This document shows, piece by piece, positions 32,426-40,489 of a stretch of DNA of 40,849 nt; position 1 is the stretch's first letter, and each line of letters begins with the position of its first letter. Source of the DNA: an uncultured Lachnospiraceae bacterium. Lineage in GTDB: Bacteria; Bacillota; Clostridia; Lachnospirales; Lachnospiraceae. The notes under the pieces were generated by a model, which saw only the letters and a list, made by a program, of their open reading frames with translations, was not told the DNA's origin and searched no databases. The DNA lies in NCBI GenBank assembly GCA_949740535.1, contig CATJHO010000114.1:1-40849 (forward strand), read 5' to 3'. The translations under genes and the position numbers were made by a program.

Positions 32426-33618
32426 CCGGCTGTCCTCCCTTTCCGCTTCTTATATGCATCCCCCGGCCCATACGAAGATACCAGCAGGTTCTCCAAAGCA
32501 GGCTGTACATGCAGGGCTTTGGCACAGCGCTGGTAAGCCTCACAGCTTCCCTTTTGAGCCCCGTCACGCTTCACTGCCCGAATCAATATATTCTTTGGCG
32601 TATGTTCCATATCAATAAATTCCAGAATCTGTGTGTCATAGCCCTGCTGTTCCAGAAGCTCTGCCCGCAGACCGTCTGTCACCAGGGCTGCTATGCGCTC
32701 CTTTAAAAGACCATATTTTAAAACCGGCCTAAGAGTTTCATTTTGGATCTGTCTGTTCAGCTCATGCTGACAGCAGGGAACGGAAAGAATCACCTTTGCA
32801 TTCCAGCGCACGGCTTTATAAAGGGCATAATCTGTAGCAGTATCACAGGCATGAAGGGTCACCACCATATCTATCAGCTCTCTGCCCTCATATTCCGCAA
32901 TATTGCCTTTTTGAAATTCCAGCTTTTCATAGCCGTATTTCTGAGCCAGCTCATTACAGTGCCGGATTACATCTTCTTTCAAATCCAGTCCCGTAATGCG
33001 CACATCTACATCCTGGCACACTTTCAGATAATAATACATGGCAAAGGTTAGATAGGATTTGCCACAGCCAAAATCGAGAATGACAACCTCCCGGTCTTTT
33101 GGCAGCACACCCCGCACATCCTCTATAAATTCCAAAAAACGGTTGATCTGGCGGAACTTATCGTACCGGGCATTTACCACCTTTCCCTCTGCCGTCATAA
33201 CACCCAAATCCACCAGAAAATCTATCGGCGTACCCTCGTTAAGCAGATACTGCTTCTTTTTATTATGTGTAAGGTCCGGCCCTTTTACACCGGAATTCTG
33301 CCTCTTTTCCTTAATTGTAACCTTTCCTTTTCTGCTCACCAGCGCTACAGCCGTGCCTGTACGCGCTGTCAGCTGCAGCTGGCGAAAGGAGCCGTCCATC
33401 CATTCCAAAATCTTCTTTATAGCTTCTTTCCGATCCAGATTCTTGTGAAAAACCTTTGTTTCCCGAAACAACTCTGCCTGAAAGCAGATGTCCTCCTTTA
33501 ACAGCACCGGACGGATGCTGATCTTTTTGATATCTGTATCTCCTCTGGAGCCGCTTAGGATGATTCTATGCAGTTCCTTGTCCAGGTATTTGTGTAATAA
33601 ATCTCTTAATTCTTTCAT
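32422..33618 (-). CDS. Class I SAM-dependent methyltransferase
   Basis: A 398-residue protein. The N-terminal 150 residues are basic and may bind nucleic acid. The catalytic part has motif I VVILDFGCGKSYLTFA at about residue 180, an acidic motif II GLDLKEDV near 215, and VTLHACDTATDYAL near 255. CCQHELN near 285 resembles the Methyltransf_32 type fold (METTL25/GSTCD-like). The substrate is probably RNA or protein, but undetermined. It overlaps the 855-residue gene by 4 bases. A TATAGT -10 lies upstream at 33708-33703 with a poor -35. Confidence 0.87.
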   Translation of the reverse strand: MKELRDLLHKYLDKELHRIILSGSRGDTDIKKISIRPVLLKEDICFQAELFRETKVFHKNLDRKEAIKKILEWMDGSFRQLQLTARTGTAVALVSRKGKVTIKEKRQNSGVKGPDLTHNKKKQYLLNEGTPIDFLVDLGVMTAEGKVVNARYDKFRQINRFLEFIEDVRGVLPKDREVVILDFGCGKSYLTFAMYYYLKVCQDVDVRITGLDLKEDVIRHCNELAQKYGYEKLEFQKGNIAEYEGRELIDMVVTLHACDTATDYALYKAVRWNAKVILSVPCCQHELNRQIQNETLRPVLKYGLLKERIAALVTDGLRAELLEQQGYDTQILEFIDMEHTPKNILIRAVKRDGAQKGSCEAYQRCAKALHVQPALENLLVSSYGPGDAYKKRKGRTAG

Positions 33619-33760
33619 CTATCATCCTTATTTCCCGTCTGCCGGTATCTGTATTTCATTCCAGTTATACTTATTTACCTCGTAACCGGTAACTTCCCGT
33701 CTACTATAGCACAAACATTTCCAAATTACCAGTAGTCCCTTTGCCCGCTTGAGAGGATGA

Positions 33761-33808
33761 GAAAGCAAAGACCGGAAATGTACGCTGCTTCTGCACATTT
33801 CCGGTCTT
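33761..33808 (-). terminator. Terminator after the 141-residue gene
   Basis: Stem of about 14 bp (arms ending near 33781 and starting at 33795), 13-base loop. On the minus strand it is followed by TTTGCTTTC, only 8 bases past the stop codon. Confidence 0.82.
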
Positions 33809-33815
33809 CTGATTT

Positions 33816-34241
33816 TCAATACATCCAATTGCACCGCCGATCTCTGCGGCGGCAGCGGCGCTGGTACATTTCATTGAGAAGCATAACCGTCACAAAGTCC
33901 TCCAGCCAGTTCCGCCCGCTGTTTTCCTGCATCATCAGATCATCCTGATATTCTTTCTTATTCAGCTGATCGTACACCCGCCGGCTGATCCGGCGGATCT
34001 GAAGCTGATCCGGATATTCATCAAACATAAAGCTTCCGTCATATTCCATCCGGTCGCATTCTTCCTCTACCAGCGGTTGAATTTGTCTTGCCAGGCTTGG
34101 ATAGAGTTCCCTAAATTTTCTTTGATCTCGCGCTTTTTCATCTTCCCATGGGCAGAAAGGGCAAAAAGGGAATTGCGGATACGGCTCGTAAAAGGAGGCG
34201 GGTTTTTGTCCCTGCATGTATTGTTCATAATAGGGGTTCAT
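33816..34241 (-). CDS. Conserved-looking hypothetical protein (141 aa), Arg-rich tail
   Basis: A 141-residue soluble protein with an AAAGGA site before the ATG. The N terminus is rich in Tyr, Phe and Pro with FCPFCPW, the middle is acidic and helical, and the tail is strongly basic (YQRRCRRRDRRCNW). No membrane helix. The aromatic/Pro start and basic Cys-containing end recall small spore-coat-type proteins, but I cannot assign it. It lies 51 bases after the antiterminator gene and has its own terminator. Confidence 0.78.
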   Translation of the reverse strand: MNPYYEQYMQGQKPASFYEPYPQFPFCPFCPWEDEKARDQRKFRELYPSLARQIQPLVEEECDRMEYDGSFMFDEYPDQLQIRRISRRVYDQLNKKEYQDDLMMQENSGRNWLEDFVTVMLLNEMYQRRCRRRDRRCNWMY

Positions 34242-34292
34242 AAAAAAATCCTTTTTGAATAGTATATGCAGAAGCCTTTCTCCTGTGCCCTC

Positions 34293-35123
34293 TTACTCCT
34301 CCTGTGCTGCCACACGCTCAATGTGCATCGCCAGATAGCCAATCTCCACTTCATCCAGAGGCTGGCGCAGATACGTCTCCAGGTGCTTACACACCTGTGC
34401 TGCCAGCTCGTAAGCTTCCGGAAACTTGGAGGACATATAATCATTCATGTTCAGCTTCAGCTTTTCCCCTTTTACTGCGCGGGCAGCCATATAGCGCACG
34501 TGATTCATGAGCCGGTTATACGAAAGAGACATGACGTCTATAGTCTGCCCGGTGGCCTCCTCTACCAGCTGAATGCATTCCCGGACTGTCTGGGCAATCT
34601 GCATAGACAGGGCTACGTTCTCATCCTCAATGGCCGAGTGGATATGCAAAGCAATATAACCCACCTCATGCTGGTCAATCTCCACATTCAGGCGTTCTTT
34701 AAGGATCGGACGGATACATTCTGCCGTCTTGTATTCCATGTGAAATAATGCCTTGATATCGCTGGTCAGCGGATTGCTGATCTGCTCATTATTTTGTATC
34801 CGGCGGACCGCAAAGGCGATATGGTCCGCCATAGGGAAAAGGATGCTCCAGTCAATGCGCCCGAAGATCCGCTCGCTCTCCTTCAATACCTGTTCGGCAA
34901 TCTCCAGAAAAACCGGATCCATATCCTTTACCAGATCCATGGCTGTCCCCCGCTCTGTATGTTCCCGCAGAGAATATATGGTACACCCTTCAGGAGCCTC
35001 AAGCCGCTCGCTGACCTTTCTTCCAAAGCCAAGCCCCTTTCCAATAAGCAGGTATTCCCGATTATCCGCCATGCTGATGGCAATGATTGTGTTATGATTC
35101 AGCGCCTTTTTTACTCTGAACAT
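34293..35123 (-). CDS. BglG/LicT/GlcT-family transcription antiterminator
   Basis: A 276-residue PTS-controlled RNA-binding protein. The CAT RNA-binding domain covers about residues 1-58 (KKALNHNTIIAI). PRD1 holds His101 and His160/His162, and PRD2 holds His208 and His267, the phosphorylation sites expected from PTS enzymes. It lies 25 bases after the PTS permease gene, and most probably binds the RAT hairpin at 37481-37510 in that gene's leader. The placement downstream of the permease differs from B. subtilis glcT, which lies upstream. Confidence 0.94.
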   Translation of the reverse strand: MFRVKKALNHNTIIAISMADNREYLLIGKGLGFGRKVSERLEAPEGCTIYSLREHTERGTAMDLVKDMDPVFLEIAEQVLKESERIFGRIDWSILFPMADHIAFAVRRIQNNEQISNPLTSDIKALFHMEYKTAECIRPILKERLNVEIDQHEVGYIALHIHSAIEDENVALSMQIAQTVRECIQLVEEATGQTIDVMSLSYNRLMNHVRYMAARAVKGEKLKLNMNDYMSSKFPEAYELAAQVCKHLETYLRQPLDEVEIGYLAMHIERVAAQEE

Positions 35124-35148
35124 CCTTTTATATCCCCCCAGGCTTTAT

Positions 35149-37302
35149 CTATTTCTCATAGGTATCTACGGCATACAGAGCATCGCCGGCCTTTACGGCT
35201 CCTGCTGCCAGAAGGCGGATTCTCTGGTTCTCCCCAAGCTCTGTACACAGCACCGGAGAAGCCAGCGACGGCGCATGGCTCTTTAAATATTCCAAGTCCA
35301 GTTTCATCAGCACATCGCCTTTTTTCACCTGATCTCCATCCTTCACCAGAACTTCAAATCCCTCTCCATTCAGATTCACGGTATCAATTCCCATATGCAG
35401 CAGCATGGCGGTTCCCGACGCAGTCTGGAAACCAATGGCATGCTTCGTCTCGAAAACAAAGCAGACCTCCCCGTCCTCCGGCGCGCAGACCACAGGCTCC
35501 TCCGGAATTACCATAGCTCCGTCTCCCATCATCCCGCCGGCAAATGCTTCATCCGGTGTCTCTGAAAGCTCTGCCGCCGTACCGGTAACCGGACTGTAGA
35601 TAATAATGCTCTCCACTACATTTCCTTCTGTCTTCTCAGTCTCTTTCTCTGGTGCCTCTTCCATTTTCTCTGCCCCGGCCGGAGTATATTCCTCATCCGG
35701 CGCATACTCCAGATAATCCTCCAGATTCGACTTAATCACCGTTACCCGCGGGCCGTAAATCACCTGTACGCCATTGCCCTTGTGTACCACGCCGGAAGCC
35801 CCTGTGGATTTCAGCAGAGCATCATCCACCAGCTCCGACTTGTGAACGGTACAGCGCAGCCTTGTGGCGCAGCAGTCCACATCTGATATATTCTTCTTTC
35901 CCCCCAGGCCGCGGCAGATCGCAGCTGATAAGGCGTCTTCTTCTGAAGCTCCGCCATCTCCTGCTCCCTGTCCGCCTTTTTTCCTTGCATCCACATCGCT
36001 TCTGCGGTACAGTTTCACTTCCTCGTTATCATCCCGCCCCGGAGTCTTCAGATCCATCTTCTGAATCAGGAACGAGAACAGGAAGTAATACACAATAAAA
36101 TAAACCACTCCCACCACAACAATCCAAATCCAGTTTGTTTTTCCATTTCCCTGAAGGATACCGAAGAGGAACATGTCAATCAAACCGCCGGAGAAGGTCA
36201 TACCCACTCCCACGCTGAAGATATGCATCAGCATATAAGCCAGGCCCGCAAACACACAGTGAACCACATAGAGCACCGGCGCCACAAAGAGGAAGGTAAA
36301 TTCCAGAGGCTCTGTAATACCTGTCAGCATGGAAGTCAATGCCGCAGACAGAAGCAGTCCTGCAACCGCTTCTTTTTTCTCAGGCTTTGCCACTTTGTAC
36401 ATGGCAAGCGCCGCTCCCGGAAGACCGAAGATCATAAGCGGGAACTTACCGGCCATAAAACGGGTTGCTGATACGGAGAACTGTTCCACCGCAGGATCCG
36501 CCAGCTGGGCAAAGAAAATGTTCTGAGCGCCTTCTACCATACGTCCGGCTACCTCCATGGTTCCTCCAAGGGCTGTCTGCCAGAAGGGAAGGTAAAATAC
36601 ATGGTGAAGACCAAAAGGAATCAGCGCCCGCTCCATCAGACCATACACCCAGGTTCCTGCGTAGCCGGATTCCAGCACCACGCTGCCTACCGCGTAGATT
36701 CCCTGCTGAATGACCGGCCAGATATAGAACATCAGAATTCCCACTACTGTATAGGTCAGTCCGCTGATAATCGGCACAAACCGGGTGCCGCCAAAGAAGG
36801 AGAGCACCTGCGGAAGTTCAATCTTATAAAAACGATTGTGAAGAGCCGCTACACCAAGTCCTACAATGATACCGCCGAACACACCCATCTGCAGAGAAGT
36901 AATTCCTACTACAGATGTGGCCGCGCCCTCCAGCAAAGCTTCCGCACCGCCGTTATTCTGAATCATCGCTCCAATGGAAGCATGCATAATAAAAAACGCA
37001 ATGGCAGAGGCAAGCGCCGCCACTTCCTTCTCCTTCTTGGCCATACCGATAGCCACACCCATAGCAAAAATAATGGGAAGGTTGGCAAACACAATATCAC
37101 CGGCCGCACTCATTACCCGAAGCACTGCATTCAGTATTGTTCCTGGTCCCATGATTCCCATTAGACCATAAGCCTCCAGCATCGTTTCATTGGTGAAAGA
37201 TCCGCCTACACCTAATAACAGACCTGCCACAGGCAGGATTGCAATGGGAAGCATAAAGGAACGTCCTACCCGTTGCAGTACACCAAAAACTTTGTCTTTC
37301 AT
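35149..37302 (-). CDS. ptsG: PTS transporter EIICBA, glucose family
   Basis: A 717-residue fused permease that imports and phosphorylates a hexose. EIIC with about eight to ten membrane helices covers residues 1-425, with GITEPLEF as the sugar-site motif. EIIB at about 450-530 carries the phosphorylated Cys in DVDCCATRLRC. EIIA at about 565-717 has the active His at about 636 in LLHMGIDTV. The domain order CBA and sequence fit the glucose/maltose superfamily, but GlcNAc or glucosamine specificity cannot be excluded. The gene has a RAT/terminator leader and its antiterminator follows it. Confidence 0.94.
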   Translation of the reverse strand: MKDKVFGVLQRVGRSFMLPIAILPVAGLLLGVGGSFTNETMLEAYGLMGIMGPGTILNAVLRVMSAAGDIVFANLPIIFAMGVAIGMAKKEKEVAALASAIAFFIMHASIGAMIQNNGGAEALLEGAATSVVGITSLQMGVFGGIIVGLGVAALHNRFYKIELPQVLSFFGGTRFVPIISGLTYTVVGILMFYIWPVIQQGIYAVGSVVLESGYAGTWVYGLMERALIPFGLHHVFYLPFWQTALGGTMEVAGRMVEGAQNIFFAQLADPAVEQFSVSATRFMAGKFPLMIFGLPGAALAMYKVAKPEKKEAVAGLLLSAALTSMLTGITEPLEFTFLFVAPVLYVVHCVFAGLAYMLMHIFSVGVGMTFSGGLIDMFLFGILQGNGKTNWIWIVVVGVVYFIVYYFLFSFLIQKMDLKTPGRDDNEEVKLYRRSDVDARKKGGQGAGDGGASEEDALSAAICRGLGGKKNISDVDCCATRLRCTVHKSELVDDALLKSTGASGVVHKGNGVQVIYGPRVTVIKSNLEDYLEYAPDEEYTPAGAEKMEEAPEKETEKTEGNVVESIIIYSPVTGTAAELSETPDEAFAGGMMGDGAMVIPEEPVVCAPEDGEVCFVFETKHAIGFQTASGTAMLLHMGIDTVNLNGEGFEVLVKDGDQVKKGDVLMKLDLEYLKSHAPSLASPVLCTELGENQRIRLLAAGAVKAGDALYAVDTYEK

Positions 37303-37436
37303 GACAATCCCTCCTATTTTCGTTTTGCAATGCTTCTAACCGTATTCTTTATTCAGAAGTATTGCTGTGTTTTGATCTCCGGACGTTTTATCCACATCTT
37401 GCTTCCTTATATTCCCCTGATTTCCTGTTTTTTACA

Positions 37437-37490
37437 CAAAAAAAGCATTAACGTGCATAAACATCCAAAATATTCATGCATAGTTAATGC
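37437..37490 (-). terminator. Regulated terminator in the ptsG leader
   Basis: Outer arms GCATTAAC/GTTAATGC (37483-37490 and 37445-37452), with an inner TGCAT/ATGCA extension, followed by seven T residues on the minus strand. Its 5' arm overlaps the RAT hairpin, so the two structures exclude each other. Confidence 0.9.
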
Positions 37491-37510
37491 CTGCCGAACA
37501 GTTACATACT
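37481..37510 (-). promoter_or_regulatory. RAT (ribonucleic antiterminator) for the GlcT/LicT-type regulator
   Basis: The minus strand reads GTAACTG, then TTC, then GGCAGGCATTAAC. This fits the LicT/SacY/GlcT RAT consensus (GTTACTG..GGCAGGCA..ACC) closely. It overlaps the terminator's 5' arm. When sugar is present the dephosphorylated antiterminator protein should bind and allow ptsG expression. Confidence 0.88.
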
Positions 37511-37524
37511 ATATCACTAAAAAT

Positions 37525-37553
37525 AAAGTAACACTTGTGGAAGGATTTGTCAA
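37525..37553 (-). promoter_or_regulatory. Promoter of the ptsG operon
   Basis: Minus strand: -35 TTGACA (37553-37548), 17-base spacer, weak -10 TACTTT (37530-37525). It starts 16 bases past the TM2 gene's stop codon. Confidence 0.65.
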
Positions 37554-37568
37554 CAAAAAATCACTTTC

Positions 37569-37985
37569 TCACCTGACTCTTACATTGTATTTCTCTTCAA
37601 AAGCCTCTTCCGTTGTTACCAGATAAATGATCCCCTCAATAAAACCTGCAAACCCAGGTATCCCGGTCCAGCAGAAACAAAGGTACAGCATCCCCATACC
37701 TGGCTGTCCCATATAAAACTTATGTATTCCAAAGGAACCCAGCAGAATTGCGAAAATACCGGCGGCCACTTTACTTTTTACCGGCCGTGAAGCATCTGCT
37801 ACATAAATCTGTGCCGGCATATTGGGCTGCACCACAACATTGGGCTGCTGGGGTTGAACCGGGGCCTGCCGGGCATACAGCTCCTGCGCTGCCTGCTGCA
37901 CGGTCAGTACTTCCCCGCAATATTTACATTCTGCTGCTGTTGGATCAATCGGCGCCCCGCATTGCGGACACGTTCTTTCTGCCAT
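37569..37985 (-). CDS. TM2-domain protein with N-terminal zinc ribbon
   Basis: A 138-residue membrane protein. The zinc ribbon CPQCG...CKYCG is at about residues 6-23, then a Gln/Pro-rich linker, then a TM2 domain of two helices (AAGIFAILLGSFGIHKFYMG and the GMLYLCFCWTGIPGFAGFIEGI segment). TM2 proteins are widespread, with no settled bacterial function. It lies 30 bases behind the four-helix membrane protein, with an AGGAGGA site. Confidence 0.92.
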   Translation of the reverse strand: MAERTCPQCGAPIDPTAAECKYCGEVLTVQQAAQELYARQAPVQPQQPNVVVQPNMPAQIYVADASRPVKSKVAAGIFAILLGSFGIHKFYMGQPGMGMLYLCFCWTGIPGFAGFIEGIIYLVTTEEAFEEKYNVRVR

Positions 37986-38015
37986 AGTCTTTTCCTCCTA
38001 AACATAATCCCTCAT

Positions 38016-38387
38016 TTATCTCCTGCCCATCACAAATATAGGCATGGATATCAAACAGTAAATAAACAGTAAAATAAGATGCATCAAAACAAATCCCGGC
38101 TGTGCCATATTGGCAGTATATGCAATATTTACCGCATCAAGCACAATTGTATAGATAACAGCCATCATAACCAGCGGGACAAAATAACCCATTTTAATCC
38201 GCTTTGACAATATATTGCTTATCACGAGATAAACAAGCGGAACAAAGCTTATAATTTCAAATACTGCCGCGCTCGCAAAATTCACAGAACCTTCCCTGTA
38301 AAGGAACGCAAAAAGAAGATACATGACAATACCCATATAAAGTGCCAAAACGCATCCTGCCATTGCGGCTGTCGTTCCTCTTCTCAC
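38016..38387 (-). CDS. Four-helix membrane protein of unknown function (GTG start)
   Basis: A 123-residue hydrophobic protein with four predicted membrane helices (about residues 9-28, 38-58, 68-90, 98-118) and basic loops at the cytosolic side. The GTG at 38387 overlaps the SPFH stop codon (GTGA), with a GAAGG site 8 bases upstream, so it is translationally coupled to the SPFH gene. No family recognised. Confidence 0.8.
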   Translation of the reverse strand: MRRGTTAAMAGCVLALYMGIVMYLLFAFLYREGSVNFASAAVFEIISFVPLVYLVISNILSKRIKMGYFVPLVMMAVIYTIVLDAVNIAYTANMAQPGFVLMHLILLFIYCLISMPIFVMGRR

Positions 38388-39433
38388 CTCTCAACCTTCT
38401 TTCCACACTCCGGGCAGAACTTCGTTCCCGGCGCCAGTTTATTTCCACATTCACAGGTCATCTCGCTGTTGTTGAATCCACATTCCGGACAGAACTTTGC
38501 GCGGATCGGAATACGCGCTCTGCAGGAAACACATTCTTTCGTCTCTTCCCTGTGAACCGGATTCCCAACCGTCTGATTCATGGATGCTCCCACACCCATT
38601 GCTGCTCCTAAGCCCATTCCTCCTGCCACGAATGCACCGGCCACACCATTTTGATTTGTGGCAGCGCCTTCATATACATCAAAGGAACGCTTTGTGGTAT
38701 ACCGGCCGTCCCCCATAATTTCAAAGGCGGCCTTATCTTCCAGGATATCATTGATTGCCTCAAAATCCTCATCCGGGAAATTAATTGACTCTATAAAGAA
38801 ATTAACAACCTTGAATCCATATCTCTCAAATTCCGGCCTGATTTTCTCTCTTACCCTGTCTGACAGGCTTTCGAGCATAGCCGAAATTTCCAATGCTGAT
38901 ATTTTATTGGTGATAATCGCTTCTGCTATGACGGATTTGGCTTTAATTACAAGAATGCCTTTGTAGTAATCCTTGATCTTATCAAATTTTACAATCTCAT
39001 CTCTCTGCATTCCGCCGATAAGCTCTTTAAACAGCGTGCCTGCATCCAGCACCCGCAATCCCATCTGCCCAAAGGCCCGGACTCTTAATTTCACATAGTA
39101 CTTCGGATCAATCAATTGTATGGGATCAGTTGTTCCCCAGTTAATATCCAGCTTTATAACGGTGTTTATATAATAAATTTCCGCACTGAAGGGCGTCTGC
39201 CCTCCAAAAGGCAGATTCACAATAGCGTTTAATATGGGCAGATTCCCTGTTGACAAAGTATATGTACCCGGATAAAAGACATCCGCCATCTCTCCGCCCT
39301 TTACAAAAACAGCCGCCTGCCCTTCCTGAACAATCAGCTGTGTGCCCAAAACCAATTCTTCACATGGGTGCTTATATGTCAGCCAGTCACGGCTTTTTAA
39401 TCCGTTAAACTTAACAACATCTATAATGGCCAA
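38384..39433 (-). CDS. SPFH-domain protein with two C-terminal zinc ribbons (YdjI-like, TTG start)
   Basis: A 349-residue protein. The N-terminal part is a beta-rich SPFH/virion-core-like domain (GTQLIVQEGQAAVFVKGGEMADVFYPGTYTL). A helical stretch (about 165-235) and a Gly/Ala-rich linker follow, then two zinc ribbons (CVSCRAR...FCPECG and CECGNK...FCPECG). It starts with TTG at 39433, 9 bases after an AAAGGAGG site. Bacillus YdjI is in this group. A membrane-microdomain or stress role is inferred from the family only. It is the first gene of a three-gene operon. Confidence 0.9.
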   Translation of the reverse strand: MAIIDVVKFNGLKSRDWLTYKHPCEELVLGTQLIVQEGQAAVFVKGGEMADVFYPGTYTLSTGNLPILNAIVNLPFGGQTPFSAEIYYINTVIKLDINWGTTDPIQLIDPKYYVKLRVRAFGQMGLRVLDAGTLFKELIGGMQRDEIVKFDKIKDYYKGILVIKAKSVIAEAIITNKISALEISAMLESLSDRVREKIRPEFERYGFKVVNFFIESINFPDEDFEAINDILEDKAAFEIMGDGRYTTKRSFDVYEGAATNQNGVAGAFVAGGMGLGAAMGVGASMNQTVGNPVHREETKECVSCRARIPIRAKFCPECGFNNSEMTCECGNKLAPGTKFCPECGKKVER

Positions 39434-39520
39434 TGTATCTTCCTCCTTTTCTCATACAGCTGATTTATTATTTCATATCAATTCTTAAGGATATATTTCT
39501 ACAAATCTTATTCTATTTTC

Positions 39521-39549
39521 AGTTTACAACAAAAATATCTGTTTTGCAA
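39521..39549 (-). promoter_or_regulatory. Probable promoter of the SPFH operon
   Basis: Minus strand: -35 TTGCAA (39549-39544), 17-base spacer, -10 TAAACT (39526-39521). Both hexamers match the consensus at 4 of 6 positions. Confidence 0.5.
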
Positions 39550-39601
39550 TCATTTCTAATAGTTGACAAAAATCATGTATTGGGCCAGATCCAATACAGC
39601 T

Positions 39602-39645
39602 GTAAAAACAAACAGGGCAAAGCTTTTCCTCCAGCTTTGCCCTGT
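39602..39645 (-). terminator. Terminator of the V-ATPase operon
   Basis: A perfect 13-bp stem (39612-39624 and 39633-39645), 8-base loop, followed by TTGTTTTTAC on the minus strand, 11 bases past the subunit D stop codon. Confidence 0.93.
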
Positions 39646-39655
39646 ATAAAATCAT

Positions 39656-40333
39656 TTATGCCTGTGCCCGTTGCTGCTGCTTCTCCTTGTAATGGTGCTT
39701 CTCCTCCAACATCATATCTTTTACTTTCATCAGACGAATCTGCGTACTTCTCTCATTCTCATCCAATTTCATCGTAATATACTTGATGTTGCTCTGCGCC
39801 TGCGGAATAATCACGTGCTCCAGCGCGTTTACACGGCGGCGGGTCTTCTCGATCTCACTCGCCATCAGCTGGCATGCTTTTTCACGCTCCGCCAGCAGCA
39901 GCATATCCGGCAGAATATCCGCCAGAGACTTTACTGCGTCATCCAGATCACTGGAGGTAAAAGCAAAGCCGTAAGAATAGATGTCATTGCTGTCTGCTGT
40001 TCTGGTCTTGTACTCAAACACCGGAATATCCACACTCATTACATTCTTGGTAGAGGTTTCCAGATATACCTCCTGCTTGGGCGCCATCAGCGCTACGCGC
40101 AGAATCTCTTCCGACATGCCTGCTTTGGCAATAACAAAATTCTTGTTGGCAGATTTGATGCCGGCCTCCACTTTCTCTCGAAGAGCCATGTTTTCACGGA
40201 CCATCTCAAGGAACTGGCGCATCAGCTCATCTCGCTTATCCTTCAGAAGCTTATGCCCCCTGGTTGCCGTAACCAGCTTTTTCTTCTGCTTGGTCAGCTC
40301 CATTCGGGTTGGAGTCACCTGGGTAGATGCCAA
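39656..40333 (-). CDS. atpD: V-type ATP synthase/ATPase subunit D (TTG start)
   Basis: A 225-residue central-stalk subunit D of a V/A-type ATPase (NtpD). Signatures are the N-terminal VTPTRMELTKQKKKLVTATRGHKLLKDKRDEL coiled arm and the C-terminal TRRRVNALEHVIIPQAQSNIKYI arm. It connects the A3B3 headpiece rotation to the membrane ring. The TTG at 40333 has a GGGAGGT site 7-8 bases upstream. An internal ATG eleven codons in would lose the conserved start. It is the last gene of its operon. Confidence 0.95.
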   Translation of the reverse strand: MASTQVTPTRMELTKQKKKLVTATRGHKLLKDKRDELMRQFLEMVRENMALREKVEAGIKSANKNFVIAKAGMSEEILRVALMAPKQEVYLETSTKNVMSVDIPVFEYKTRTADSNDIYSYGFAFTSSDLDDAVKSLADILPDMLLLAEREKACQLMASEIEKTRRRVNALEHVIIPQAQSNIKYITMKLDENERSTQIRLMKVKDMMLEEKHHYKEKQQQRAQA

Positions 40334-40401
40334 TCAAATCACCTCCCTTTCTACTTATTTCGCCAGACCAGCTCGAAATCACTCTGTGATTCCCCGCTGG
40401 A

Positions 40402-40475
40402 CGGCATTCGCCGCATGCAACAGCCAAACCGGAAACTGTCTTGTGAGCAAGCTCCCAATTCAGTTTCCGCTTCGC
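40402..40475. repeat. Palindromic intergenic element inside the V-ATPase operon
   Basis: It contains 17 bases (40402-40418) found inverted at 26703-26719, and a 9-bp inverted repeat CGGAAACTG...CAGTTTCCG (about 40430-40474) with an inner CTTG-TGAG-CAAG hairpin. It fills most of the 156-base gap between subunits B and D, where most V-ATPase operons are tightly packed. Confidence 0.6.
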
Positions 40476-40489
40476 CTATTGCGCCTGGC

